Shown here piece by piece: positions 1 to 11,019 of a stretch of DNA of 64,000 bases. The position numbers were made by a program, and so were the translations under genes. The stretch lies in contig NC_066585.1 in assembly GCF_024323335.1 (NCBI RefSeq), forward strand, positions 84,308,614 to 84,372,613, written 5' to 3'. Numbering within the stretch: position 1 is the stretch's first letter; each line of letters starts with the position of its first letter. The notes below the pieces were generated by a model that searched no databases, was not told the origin of the DNA, and worked only from the letters and a program-made list of their open reading frames with translations. Source of the DNA: Lathyrus oleraceus (lineage: Eukaryota; Streptophyta; Magnoliopsida; Fabales; Fabaceae).

Positions 1-539
1 GACCAAAAATATTTATAAAAAAAATAGTTCACACACTATGAGAAGATACATAATCTTTGATCTTTAATTTATTTTTACTCATCTTGAATCTTGAATTGAC
101 TTGGGCGTTGGAGTGATAACCGGGAAGGTCCACCCCGCGACGCCGTAAAGGAGATCAGATCCATTGTTCAAATTTAACATGTATCCAATTCTCATCATCT
201 ATGGTTCCTTTGTGAAGCTGGAACATCCATTTTTGGTTCTTGAACAAAACAATTTCCAATGTTTTGTAGTTATATGCATTCAAAATAAACCTGATATATG
301 TATCCAAGCTATGTCAACCCCTCAATTTATCAGTCAAATTCACATCAACTCATTATTTTTTACAAGATATGAAGTCCATGAAGATGATTAGTTTGGCTAG
401 TCAAGTGAATTGATTGTACTAATTGATGAGTAATTCCAAACCTACGCAAGTACCCGACCTACCTTTTCTTCATAAAGATGTAAACTATATTAATAGTATA
501 TTTTCACGCCATTCCCCAAACTTCTATAAGGAATTTTAG
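1..539. other. Unassigned left edge
   Basis: No open frame that I recognise. Bases 60-160 contain a stretch (TGACTTGGGCGTTGGAGTG, then a C/G-rich block) that resembles the U5 end of some plant LTR elements, but no partner repeat lies in the window and no boundary can be set. The rest is AT-rich and probably belongs to the decayed copia element that becomes recognisable from about position 540. Confidence 0.3.
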
Positions 540-2182
540 ATTAGGGCATCTCTCCAATCATAGATTATATGATATGAAAAAAAAATTATCCCTCTATTAC
601 AATTGGCAATAAATATGTTTGTGACATTTGTTACTTTGCCAAACAAAAGAAGAATGCATAAAATGTTAGTTTGTCTCATGCTACTTCTAAATTTTCTCTT
701 TTACATTTTGATATGTGGGGACCAATACCCACTCCTTCTATTCATGGACATCAGTATTTTTTAACCATTATGGATGACTTTAGTCGATTTACATGAATTA
801 TACTAATGAAAGCAAAATCTAAAGTAGCTATGCATGTTCAAAATTTTGATAACATGATTGAAAATCAACACAAAGCCACTACTTAGATCATTAGGACCCT
901 AACTTACAATCTTTCAATGTGTTCGGTTGTCTTTCCTTTGCATCAACCTTACAATATCACAGATCTAAACTTGACTCAGGAGCTAGAAAAATCGCTTTAT
1001 TGGGATACATGACAGGTTATAAAGGATTTTCCCTCTTAGATTTACATACAAATGAAATGTTCATTTCTAGAAATGTAACTTTTCATGAACACAATATTCC
1101 ATTCCCATCAAAAGATACAAATACCAATAGTAATTAGAAAATGCATCCTTACCACCTAAACACTGAGAATAAATCTTATTCATAAACCATACCCAATTAT
1201 TCCCATAAAACTCATACAAAGCATATTCTTACACATCAACCACCTAAGACACATACACATGTACCATTATCTACTCCTATAGACCACCATCTTGATAATG
1301 ATAAACCTCAACCAGAGCCAATCATTATGTATTAGTCAACCCAGTCACATAAACCTACATCATCATCCACACCTACTGACCAACATCTTGATTATTATGA
1401 TGACACTAACCCATAATTACTCCCTAGTACTTAACCCATCAGAACTAAAAATCCATTTACATACATCAAATATCATATTCGCAATGCATTCACTAATACA
1501 CCTAATCACTCATCTTTAGGTGCAACTTATCCTCTCTATCTCTCTCTCACACAAACATACACACATACTCTCTCTCTCTCTCTCTATCTCTCCCTCTCTC
1601 TCTCTCGCACGCGCGCATGCACACACACATACACACATTTCATGTCTTATTCTCAGTTATCACCATTACATTGACACTATGTCATGTCTCTTGATTATTT
1701 AACTAAACCAAAATCATTAACTGAGGTAGATAAATATGAATGCTGGAAGGAGGAAATGAAAATTGAGATTACTACCAGTGAGAGATCATATACTTGGGAG
1801 ATTGTGTACTTTCCACCAAAATTAAACCTATAGGTTGTATATGAATATTCAAGATAAAATTTCACGTAGATGTCTCTATGGAAAGATTAAAGGTTATGCT
1901 AGTAGCTAAAGGCTACAATCAAATTGAAGGGATGGATTAGTTTGACACATGTTCACTCGTGGTCATACGATAGTCAGATTGGTTATAACTCTTACCTCAA
2001 TTCACAAATGGCACACACATCAACTAGATGTCAATATTGTATTCATGTACGGTGAGCTTCAAGAATATGTGTACACAATAATCCCTCCTGGAATCAAAAC
2101 TACAAAACCAAACCAAGTATGCAAATCTCAAGAAATCACTATATGGACTTAAGCAATCATGTAGAAAGTGGGATGAAAAGTC
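540..2182 (+). pseudogene. Copia-A polyprotein remnant, first part (GAG-pre-integrase, integrase, start of RT)
   Basis: Broken reading frames of an old Ty1/copia polyprotein. The pre-integrase zinc region reads CDICYFAKQKK near 617-650. The integrase core begins HFDMWGPIPT near 706 and continues to YFLTIMDDFSRF. A piece is missing near 860-895, after which an integrase C-terminal segment (FGCLSFAST ... ALLGYMTGYKGFSLLDL) runs from 919 to 1137. The start of RT is visible from about 1740 to 2177 (LVAKGYNQIEG, then SLYGLKQSCRKW). Many stops and frameshifts show it is dead. The RT is interrupted exactly at 2183 by copia-1, and the same RT resumes at 9713. This is an old insertion by the state of decay. 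Confidence 0.8.
1536..1640. repeat. TC/CA-rich microsatellite
   Basis: A run of CT repeats (about 1569-1609) followed by alternating purine-pyrimidine GCGCGCATGCACACACACA. It lies inside the decayed copia-A polyprotein between the integrase and RT remnants, where it replaces coding sequence. Confidence 0.85.
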
Positions 2183-3465
2183 TGAAGGAGAATTGCCATC
2201 CAAGGCGCAACGGAATTTAAAAATTCTCCATTTAATGATCCTTACGAATAGGCATGATCAGTGATAGAATCGTTACCTCTTGTGGCGATCACGAACGTTG
2301 AACGATGACAACGTCTCTACTCAGTCCACACGAATGGATTCCTTCAATCTCAGTGCTAGCTGCTACGAATGAAGGCTTTGAGTGAGAGAGAGAGAGGGAA
2401 ACGAAATTCCAATTAGAGTGACAATGCTTCTACCCAAGGGTTCTATTTATAGAACCACTTGTGTGGGCTTCAAGCTAAAAAGCCCACTTAAGTGTACTTT
2501 GGCCCATATCTTATAATATGCCCAAAATCACTTAAGCGTGTGGTACCTTACCATATTTCGTATTCCACTTAAGTGCACCGTACCTTACGATGTTCCTTAG
2601 TTACTCTATCTCTCATCAATCCGTCCTTTGTGTGTGACCCTATAGGTTTTCACGGCGTTGGCAATTATATTAAATCACGTATTTAACATAATAAACAGTG
2701 AGCGGTATCTAGCAACACATCACTGCTACCCAAGACACGAAAATGTCATGTGATCTGACAAGTCCTTCTGTGATAATAATTATGTGTATAATTACCCTTT
2801 TGCCCTTATGTCTATATTGAACACAAGGTATAGACCGTGTCATCCTTGTCCAGTTCAATATTGGGCCCATAGACATTTATTCTGTTACGCAGGATGGGCA
2901 AATTCCATCTAGGACACTCATGTCCCTCAGCATGCTTTGTGGAGTATCCATCAACTGTCTTTATGGTTATCCAGTTACGGACAACGTTGGATCAGCAATA
3001 AAGCACTCGACTCTACATCTAGGGTCCACAGTGGTTTCAGGTCGAAGAGTGGTATACACCATTATCACCATGAGAATAACTTATGACACTTTGCATAACT
3101 TTCTATATAGTATTCTCATAGCGGGTCAATCCGGTATAAATATTACTCTTAATATTCATACCTATGTTTAAGACTTGATAACTCCTTATCCATGATCCAT
3201 GAGATGTGATCATCAGTCTACAAACATAATAGTCTTCATGCTTTAATGTTCTCCCACTTCACAATAAAGCTCGACTACGAATACTTTAAGAATAGTGTCC
3301 TTATGTTTAATGTGATCTCATGATTAAGTCATACTTCATACATTAAACTGACTAGCTATTCTAGGGACTTTATTAAACAAACATAATAAAGAAAAAGCCT
3401 TTTATTATTAATAAATAATTCGATACAAGTACCAAAAGTGTTGGCCTCTAGGGCTTACACCAACA
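2183..3465 (-). repeat. Copia-1 3' LTR (1283 bp)
   Basis: Direct repeat of 8429-9707. Read on the - strand it begins TGTTGGTGTAAGCC and ends TCCTTCA. It holds three CACTTAAGTG-type palindromes near 2485-2580 and a TATA box at 2443-2451. Compared with copia-2 it lacks a block of about 28 bp next to a GCGAT repeat and one CACTTAAGTG repeat unit. Confidence 0.96.
2443..2451 (-). promoter_or_regulatory. TATA box of copia-1 3' LTR, inside an inverted repeat
   Basis: TATAAATAG on the - strand, embedded in the perfect inverted repeat GGTTCTA...TAGAACC (2439-2456). Copies lie at 8687-8695 (copia-1 5' LTR), 50339-50347 and 57228-57236 (copia-2). Downstream in the direction of transcription comes a CT-rich tract, usual for a plant 5' leader. 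Promoter activity is inferred. Confidence 0.65.
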
Positions 3466-3475
3466 ATCTCCCACT
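3466..3475 (-). promoter_or_regulatory. Polypurine tract of copia-1
   Basis: On the - strand, GTGGGAGAT directly abuts the LTR start TGTTGG. This is the expected plus-strand primer site. The same sequence abuts the copia-2 3' LTR at 51394. Confidence 0.85.
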
Positions 3476-3479
3476 AGCA

Positions 3480-4261
3480 CTAGAGCCAACCAGGCATACC
3501 CCTAATGCCCATTGATCTAGTATGGCCATCATGCTTCTGCTGCGCAAGAGGCTTTGTCAGTGGGTCAACAATATTGTCAAGTGTTGGTACTCTACATATT
3601 TTCACATCTCCTCTATCTATTATCTCTCGTATGAGATGATAACGCCTAAGTACGTGTTTGGATCGTTGGTGAGATCTAGGCTCCTTAGCTTGTGCGATAG
3701 CAGCATTGTTATCATAATAGAGACCAATGGGATCCACAATGCCAGGAACTATGCCAAGTTCACTAAGGAACCTTTGATCCAAACAACTTCCTTTGCTGCA
3801 CTTGAGGCAGCAATATACTCGGCCTCGGTTGTAGAATCAACAACTATATCTTGCTCTGAACTTTTCTAGCTCACATCGCCACCATTTAAGCAAAAAAACA
3901 CATAACCATTGGAATCATGCATATTAAAGCGTCTCAGCACTTTGTCTATGTATGTACTCTGAATTAGGCCAAGCAGTTTTGTGATCTATCTCTATAGATT
4001 CTGATTCCTAATATATATAGGTTGTTTCACCTAGTTCCTTCATAGAAAAACATTTCCCCAACCAAGACTTTACTCGTTGCAAGGTAGGGACATCGTTTCC
4101 AATGAGGAATATGTCATCTACATATAATACCAGGAAAACGATCATGCTCCCACTAACCTTCTTTTAGACACAAGGCTCATCTTTGTTTTTGATGAATCCA
4201 TGAGTAATACATCACCTTGATCAGATATCCATATATCTCAGGTAGGTGACGTATCCTGCCT
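3480..4261 (-). pseudogene. Copia-1 RT/RNase H remnant with two deletions
   Basis: The end of the polyprotein, RNase H in 3480-3900 (ELGIVPGIVDPIGLYYDNNAAIAQA ... ILRRYHLIREI-like region), corresponds to 51408-51827 in copia-2. The RT palm YVDD segment survives near 4085-4140. Against copia-2, two blocks are missing. One of about 347 bp joins at 3911/3912. One of 528 bp joins at 4196-4201 on the 6-bp microhomology ATCCAT. Most of RT fingers and palm and part of RNase H are therefore lost, so this copy cannot make reverse transcriptase. Confidence 0.85.
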
Positions 4262-5403
4262 GACCTACGCTGGTCTTGTTCTACTTGAGCAGGTTGCTCT
4301 TACACAACTATTTGTGTTTCCTGCTCTTATTCATCCATAGGTGTATCAATGCCTTGTGATTCTTGAATTTCTTCAAGCTCTACTTTCCTCCCACTGATTC
4401 CTTTGAAAATGAAATCCTTTTCTAGGAAAACTCCAGTTCGAGCGACAAACACTTTGCCCTCAAAAGGATTGTAGAAGTAATACCCTCTTGTTTCTTTAGG
4501 ATATCCCACAAATAAGCATTTGTCAGATTTGGGCTCAAGCTTATTTGAAATCTGTCGTTTCACATAAACTTTGCAACCCCAAATCTTCATGTAAGACATA
4601 TGTGGTTTCTTACCACTCCATATCTCATATGGTGTCTTCTCAACCTTTTTGGATGGAACACAGTTAAGTGTGTAAGCTGTTGTCAATAGTGCATGTCCCC
4701 AAAAGGAGTTTGGAAGATCGGCGTGACTCATCATGGATCGGACCATGTCTAACAGGGTTCTATTTCTTCTCTCAGATACACCATTCCATTGGGGTGTTCC
4801 AGGAGGAGTGAGTTGGGATAGGATCCCACACTCTTTCAGATGGTCATCAAACTCTAGGCTTAAATATTCACCACCTCGATTTGATCGAAGAGTTATAATA
4901 TTCTTACCTAGTTGATTTTGTACTTCATTCTTGAATTCCTTGAACTTTTCAAAGGACTCTGATTTGTGTTTCATTAAATACACATAACCATATCTACTGA
5001 AATCATCAGTAAATGTGATGAAGTACTGAAAACTTCCTCTGGCTGGTATGTTCAGTGGTCCACATACATCAGTATGTATGAGGGCCAAAAGATCATTAGC
5101 TCTTTCACCTTTTTCCTGTGAATGGAGACTTTGTCATCTTTCCAATTAAACAAGATCTGCATGTCTCATATGATTCATAATCAAAAGAGTCCAAGAGTCA
5201 ATCTTTATGGAGTTTGGAAATGCGTTTCTCATTTATGTGGCCTAATCGACAATGCCAAAGGTAAGTTGGATTTAACTCATTAGGTTTCATCCTTTTAGTA
5301 TTAATGTTATAAATAGGCATTTCAAGATCAAGGACATGTAGTTCATTGTTCATTTATGCAGTAGCATAGAATATATCATTCAAATAAATTGAGCAACAAT
5401 TGT
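4262..5403 (-). pseudogene. Copia-1 integrase remnant
   Basis: The main open stretch is 4327-5088. It shows the core start LIHTDVCGPLNIP, FITFTDDFSRYGYVYLM, the second catalytic region TLRSNRGGEYLS (with N where the family has D, so a catalytic residue is changed), NGVSERRNRTLLDMVRSMM with the third catalytic Glu, and the C-terminal copia box KIWGCKVYVKRQISNKLEPKSDKCLFVGYP. Upstream, 5090-5403 encodes the pre-integrase zinc finger (LWHCRLGHINEKRISKLHKD) with stops. A one-base gain near 5109 shifts the frame relative to copia-2. Confidence 0.88.
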
Positions 5404-6563
5404 TCTTTATTATAAATGAAAACCAAACTTGTCCAAAAAGGAAACGAATATAATATTCCTGCTAATTGCAGATACATAATAACAGTTCTCTAACTGAATT
5501 ATTAAACCACTAGGTAAAGTCAATACATAAGTTCCTACGGCTAAAGCAACAACCTTTGCTCCATTGCCAACTCGTAGGTCGACTTCACCTTTTGCCAAAT
5601 CTCTACTCCTTTTTAGTCCCTGCATATTTATATAAATGTGAGAACCGCATCCAATATCTAATACCCATGATGCAGAAGTAGATAAATTAACTTCAATAAC
5701 AAAAATACCTGAAGTTGAAGTCTCTACTCCATTCTTCTTATCTTCCAGGTACTTTGGGCAGTTTCTCTTCCAGTGTCCGATCTTACCGCAATGGAAGCAG
5801 GTGCCTTCTTTTGCTATGCCTCCACTAGGCTTTAAAGCAGCAACAGTGGGTTTGGGTTTGGCAACTTCCTTGCCTTTCCCTTTATCACCCTGCTTGGTGG
5901 GCCTTTTGTTCTGTCCCTTTCCATTTCCGATCATCAGAATGGACTTCCCTTTTGACTTCAAATTTTACTCAGCAGTTCTTAACATTGCTAGCAGTTCAGG
6001 AAGAGATTTGTCCATATCAATCATATTGAAATTTAGGAAAAATTGACTGAATCCATCTGGCAACGATTGCAAGATTAAGTCAGTCGCAAGTTCCTTTCCG
6101 AGGGGAAAACCTAATCTCTCAAGGTTTTCCACATACCCAATCATCTTAAGCACATGGGGACCTACAGGGGCTCCCTCAGTTAACTTGCCTTGAAAAAAGG
6201 GCTTTTGAAACTTCAAACCTCTCATGCCTTGCTTGCTCTTGATAGAGCATTTTAAGGTGTTCGATCATATCGAACGCTGCCATGTTCTCATGTTGCTTTT
6301 GTAATTCTGAGTTCATGGTAGCTAGCATGAGACAAGCAGTTTCATTGGCATCATCGACATGCTTCTTATAAGCATCTCTTTCTGCCTTAGGTGCAGAACT
6401 AGGAGGTTCCTCTTCAGGAACAGGTTTCTCCAAGACATACAGCTTTTTATCATGTTTGAGGACTATCCTCAGGTTTCGGTGTCAATCCAAAAAATTTGTC
6501 CCAGACAATTTCTCCTTGTCAAGGATTGATCGCAAGATGTTGTTAGAGGTGTTTGTTGTCATG
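5404..6563 (-). pseudogene. Copia-1 gag and protease remnant
   Basis: The start codon is probably at 6563 (MTTNTSNNILRSILDKEKLSG). A TGA at 6482-6484 replaces the tryptophan of the FLDWHRN motif kept in copia-2. An extra T in a T-run near 6195 shifts the frame, and a stop interrupts at 5965. The gag core (MLATMNSELQKQHENMAAFDMIEHLK) and the CCHC knuckle CFHCGKIGHWKRNC (about 5755-5800) are clear. The protease region reads WVLDIGCGSHI near 5650, with Ile where the family has Thr in the D-T-G triad, so the protease site is also damaged. Confidence 0.88.
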
Positions 6564-6889
6564 GTAATCTACATAAGGATTAATGAATATATAAGTATCA
6601 TTGACATATTTAATTAGGCCTTTAATTAAATATGCTCCCACTATTTTACTCAAAACAAATGACCCTCATCATTTGATTCGGAAAATCCTGTTGGAAGATT
6701 TTCTAGTGGGTCGAGATCCGTATTTCACTTCGTTCTAAGTCCGCGTAGGCGGATTACACAAAACTAGGTTATTTAGGTAGGAACTCCTTCCAGTTGTATC
6801 TCATACAACTCTCGAAAATTTCAGTTGGGTGAATAACTCCTTATTCCAATCCATCATATGGATCATTCCCAACTCTTGCTTCTAAACAT

Positions 6890-7220
6890 ATATAATATTA
6901 TTATAATTAAGTTTGACCCATTGTTTTAGCAGTTGGATATTACAATTATCCCATCGCACCTTACCAATATAGAAAATGCACCTCGCGTAGGCGAAACCTA
7001 CATTGTCTGATACTAGTCTTGATGAGTGCTAAAACTTGAAAAGCAAACACATATAATATTATTATAATTTGTTTAGTTAAGTTTGACCCATTGTTTTAAC
7101 AGTTGGATATTACAATTATCCCATCGCACCTTACTAATATAGAACATGCACCTCGCGTAGGCGAAACCTACATTATCCGATACTAGTCTTGATGAGTGTT
7201 AAAACTTGGAAAGCATAAAC
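6890..7220. repeat. 161-bp tandem duplication in copia-1 leader
   Basis: Two diverged copies, 6890-7050 and 7051-7220. Each runs from ATATAATATTATTATAATT through TTTGACCCATTG and CGCGTAGGCGAAACCTAC to AGTCTTGATGAGTG. The corresponding copia-2 region (about 55690-55858) has one copy only, so the duplication is specific to copia-1 or its recent parents. Confidence 0.9.
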
Positions 7221-7745
7221 TTGATATTTAATTTGAGGGAATTGCAATTTTTGATCTCACCGGCTTATTTATCATATAAATCGTCTCTCGCATGCATCAA
7301 CATACATTCACATGCATCAACATACATACAGAAACAGTTATGGCCCCTAGCGCAGTTGTTCTCCCAAGCCAATGAGAGAACCTAAGCTAACCTAATAACG
7401 ATCTAAGCTTCCTCGAGCAAGATCTTCAAGGTTGTCCTCCTTTGGCACTGACTTCTTTGCTTTCTTCATGTCATTACATTACATAAAATAAACTCGTTTT
7501 ACATACGAGGGAGTGAGACAAGAAAAGAAGTTACATTGAGATATTAAAAGAGAGACACGACACGCAGGTCGTATTTTAAAACCCAAAACAAAATAAAGGA
7601 AAACTAAAGCCATAACCGATCACCACAAGACAATAATAAACACATTATTATTATTATCAATTTTAATTCTTTTAATCAATTAAAACCAAATTAAATCTCG
7701 ACGACCGATCACATTACGCAGAGTTAGCCGAACGGGTGAATTTTG

Positions 7746-8012
7746 CCTTGCGTTAACCGGTTAACCAAATGCGTTAACCGGTTAACACTGTTTGAAATAT
7801 GTTCAAAAATTGTTTTCTGCCTTGCGTTAACCGGTTAACCAAATGCGTTAACCGGTTAACACTGTTTGAAAATCTCTTGGAAAACTGTATTCTGTCTTGC
7901 GTTAACCGGTTAACCAAATGCGTTAACCGGTTAATACTGTTTGAAAAACTTAAAATTTTTATTTCGTATTGCGTTAACCGGTTAACCATATGCGTTAACC
8001 GGTTAACACTGT
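7746..8012. repeat. Array of eight GTTAACCGGTTAAC palindromes
   Basis: Four higher-order units of about 72-76 bp. Each has two copies of the perfect 14-bp palindrome GTTAACCGGTTAAC (one copy ends TTAAT), spaced by CCAAATGC-type linkers and followed by ACTGTTTGAAAA-type spacer. It sits in the leader about 400 bp from the primer site. In copia-2 the same position (about 56378-56412) has an unrelated stretch of some 40 bp instead. Confidence 0.95.
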
Positions 8013-8413
8013 TCCAAAAAGTGTTAAGAAAGCACAACTCTTGTGCAGTCACAACCCCAATCGCATAACTCTCTGACAACACAACCCTTGTGCCGTCACT
8101 AACCCTGATGCACCAATTTCAGACCGTCAAACACATCTCGATTGTTGATTCAATATGATTGATCAACACGTCATTGCTTCACCATACTAATGTCGGATCA
8201 AGAAGCAAACAACCATTGATCGCTCAAAGGAAAACAACCATTAAGTGTTTGAATGAACGACGAGAACACTATATCATATATAATGTATTTTGCATCATGA
8301 TTACTTATATCATATATATAACTCGATCGATCTCAATTTAATCTTTGATTCATTCTGTCTTTAATCGTATTAATACAGAAAATAAATAGTTATCAGATTC
8401 ATGGTTTCGTAAG

Positions 8414-8427
8414 TGGCTCTGATACCA
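8414..8427 (-). promoter_or_regulatory. Primer binding site of copia-1 (initiator Met tRNA)
   Basis: On the - strand TGGTATCAGAGCCA begins one base inside the 5' LTR end. It is complementary to the 3' end of plant initiator methionine tRNA, the usual primer of Ty1/copia elements. This fixes the element's orientation. Confidence 0.93.
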
Positions 8428-8428
8428 C

Positions 8429-9707
8429 TGAAGGAGAATTGCCATCCAAGGCGCAGCGGAATTTAAAAATTCTCCGTTTAGTGATCCTTACGAATGGGCA
8501 TGATCAGTGATAGAATCGTTACCTCTTGTGGCGATCACGAACGTCGAACGATGACAACGTCTCTACTCAGTCCACACGAACGGATTCCTTCAATCTCAGT
8601 GCTAGTTGCTACGAATGAAGGCATTGAGTGAGAGAGAGAGGGAAACGAAATTCCAATTAGAGTGACAATGCTTCTACCCAAGGGTTCTATTTATAGAACC
8701 ACTTGTGTGGGCTTCAAGCTAAAAAGCCCACTTAAGTGTATTTTGGCCCATATCTTATAATATGCCCAAAATCACTTAAGCGTGTGGCACCTTACCATAT
8801 TTCGTATTCCACTTAAGTGCACCGTACCTTACGATGTTCCTTAGTTACTCTATCTCTCATCAATCTGTCCTTTGTGTGTGACCCTATAGGTTTTCGCGAC
8901 GTTGACAATTATATTAAATCACGTATTTAACATAATAAACAGTGAGCAGTATCTAGCAACACATCACTGCTACCCAAGACACGAAAATGTCATGTGATCT
9001 GACAAGTCCTTCTGTGATAATAATTATGTGTATAATTACCCTTTTGCCCTTATGTCTATATTGAACACAAGGTATAGACCGTGTCATCCTTGTCCAGTTC
9101 AATATTGGGCCCATAGACATTTATCATGTTACGCAGGATGGGCAAATTCCATCTAGGACACTCATGTCCCTCAGCATGCTTTGTGGAGTACCCATCAACT
9201 GTCTTTATGGTTATCCAGTTACGGACAATGTTGGATCAGTAATAAAGCACTTGACTCTACATCTAGGATCCACAATGGTTTCAGGTCGAAGAGTGGTATA
9301 CACCATTATCACCATGAGAATAACTTATGACACTTTGCATAACTTTCTATATAGTATTCTCATAGCGGGTCAATCCGGTATAAATATTACTCTTAATATT
9401 CATACCTATGTTTAAGACTTGATAACTCCTTATCCATGATCCATGAGATGTGATCATCAGTCTACAAACATAATTCTTCATGCTTTAATGTTATCCCACT
9501 TCACAATAAAGCTCGACTACGAATACTTTAAGAATAGTGTCCTTATGTTTAATGTGATCTCATGATTAAGTCATACTTGATACATTAAACGGACTAGCTA
9601 TTCTAGGGACTTTATTAAACAAACATAATAAAGAAAAAACCTTTTATTATTAATAAATAATTCGATACAAGTACCAAAAGTATTGGCCTCTAGGGCTTAC
9701 ACCAACA
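8429..9707 (-). repeat. Copia-1 5' LTR (1279 bp)
   Basis: Partner of 2183-3465, followed by the target duplication AAGTC at 9708-9712. It has a TATA box at 8687-8695 within GGTTCTATTTATAGAACC, CACTTAAGTG-type palindromes around 8725-8822 and a GA microsatellite near 8629-8641. It would drive the - strand transcript of the element. Confidence 0.96.
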
Positions 9708-9712
9708 AAGTC

Positions 9713-10735
9713 GACTTCCACTATTATCATTTTCGATGATTTTATTCAAGCTAATGCATACCATTCATTATTCATCAAGAAAGACACCTAATCCCTCACC
9801 ATACTTATAATCTACGTAGATGACATCATCATTGTTGGTAATTATTTAGAGGAATTCGACAAGACCAAATCAGTTATGCACCATCAGTTTCAAATAAAAA
9901 ATCTTGACCAACTCAAATAATTTTTTTTATTAGAAGTAGTTAAAGGAAGTATTGTCTTGATCTCTTATCTAACTCAGATATACTTGGCTCATAACTTGTC
10001 AACACACCTGTAAATCCATCAATCAAACTATTCAATGATAACAATTCACCTTACATGGATATTTCAGGTTATAGAAGATTAAATGGGAACCTTATCTACT
10101 TAATAACCACCAGATCTGACATTAATTTTATCACACAAAAATTAAGCCAATTCCTCAACAAGTCATCAACCACTCATTTCAATGCTGCTACAAGAGTCTT
10201 TTGATACCTGAAATAAAATCCTGCTCAAGGCCTATCCTTTCCTCGCAAATCATTATTGCACATCACAGGGTTTTCTTATGTTTATTAGGCATGGTGCATT
10301 GAGACACTAAGATCCATATTCGGTCAATGTTTCTTCTTAGGTAAATCTCTGATTTCATGGTGCACCAAGAAACAATTGACAATGTCTAGGTCTTCTTTGG
10401 AAGTAGAATATTATGCATTAGATGCAACCACATGTGAACTATAATGGATTGTCTACTTGCTTGTAGATTTGAAGACCTCGCCAACTAAACCACCAACATT
10501 TTATTGTGATAACCTCGACACAATTCTTATATATATGCTAACCCCATATTTCATGAACAAACCAAACATCTTGAAATTCACTTACACCTTGTTTGTGAGA
10601 AGCTTCAAAATGGCATCTTAAAGCTCTTATCAGTTTATTCTAAAGACCGAGTGGAAGATTTCTTCACTAAACCTCTTCCTCCTCAAGGCTTACACATTCT
10701 ACTATCCAAGTTGGGCATGATTTCAATCTATCATC
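9713..10735 (+). pseudogene. Copia-A polyprotein remnant, second part (RT palm to RNase H)
   Basis: Continuation of the RT cut at 2182. YVDDIIIVGN lies near 9820-9850. Degraded RNase H follows (LSRSSLEVEYYALDATTCEL near 10385-10440, FYCDN near 10500), and the typical copia end is DRVEDFFTKPLPPQGLHILLSKLGM near 10650-10720. Several in-frame stops and shifts show it is inactive. Joining it with 540-2182 gives one copia pol in normal order, which confirms copia-1 as a later insertion. Confidence 0.85.
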
Positions 10736-11014
10736 CAACTTGTGGGGGATACCACACAATAATAATCAACTACTAGTTACAAGTTAGTTAGACATTAACT
10801 AACTTGATTTTAGCATCTTCCCAAATATAGGAAATAATTTGTTTCTTCATAGTGAAGCTTTAAAAATATGGAAAGTTAGGGTTAGGAGTTAATTAGTAAG
10901 AAATTGTCATTTATGATCATGTATAACATAGTTAGCGTAGTCTCTTACTCATGGACAAATAAGAGTTGTACTCTCTTTTCACATTAATGAATAATTTATG
11001 CCTTATCCATAATA
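10736..11014 (+). repeat. Candidate 3' LTR fragment of copia-A
   Basis: A purine tract (TTGTGGGGGATA, 10740-10751) follows the end of copia-A pol. The next 260 bases read like a short copia LTR: ACTAGTTACAAGTTAGTTAG, then GTTGTACTCTCTTTTCACATTAATGAATAA near the end. No matching 5' LTR lies in the window, so neither boundary is proven. The Athila element inserted at its right end (target duplication 11015-11019). Confidence 0.5.
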
Positions 11015-11019
11015 ATGTT

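Larger units (their letters stand above)
6564..8413 (-). other. Copia-1 leader region (5' untranslated), 1.85 kb
   Basis: Long non-coding stretch between primer site and gag, AT-rich, without a supported gene. It contains a tandem duplication (6890-7220) and a cluster of palindromes (7746-8012), described separately. The same leader in copia-2 is 55367-56926. Confidence 0.8.
2183..9707 (-). mobile_element. Copia-1: LTR retrotransposon (Ty1/copia), inserted in copia-A
   Basis: Two long direct repeats (2183-3465 and 8429-9707) begin and end TG...CA and are flanked by a 5-bp target duplication AAGTC (2178-2182 and 9708-9712). An initiator-methionine tRNA primer site beside the right LTR and a purine tract beside the left LTR put the element on the - strand. 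The internal order is leader, gag, protease, integrase, RT, RNase H, as in Ty1/copia. The coding part is inactive: a stop at a conserved tryptophan early in gag, frameshifts near 6195, 5405 and 5090, and two internal pol deletions relative to copia-2. In the first 235 aligned LTR bases I count about eight substitutions. Confidence 0.97.

Noticed and set aside
60..160. Complete LTR at the left edge
   Set aside because: Only a U5-like phrase is seen; no partner repeat, primer site or target duplication could be identified.
3522..3869. 115-codon frame and its match at 51369-51734
   Set aside because: Antisense to copia RNase H in both copies.
7746..8012. CRISPR-like regular array
   Set aside because: The repeats are perfect palindromes in pairs with related, not unique, spacers, and lie inside a plant retrotransposon leader with 89- and 102-codon mirror frames. 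No Cas genes.
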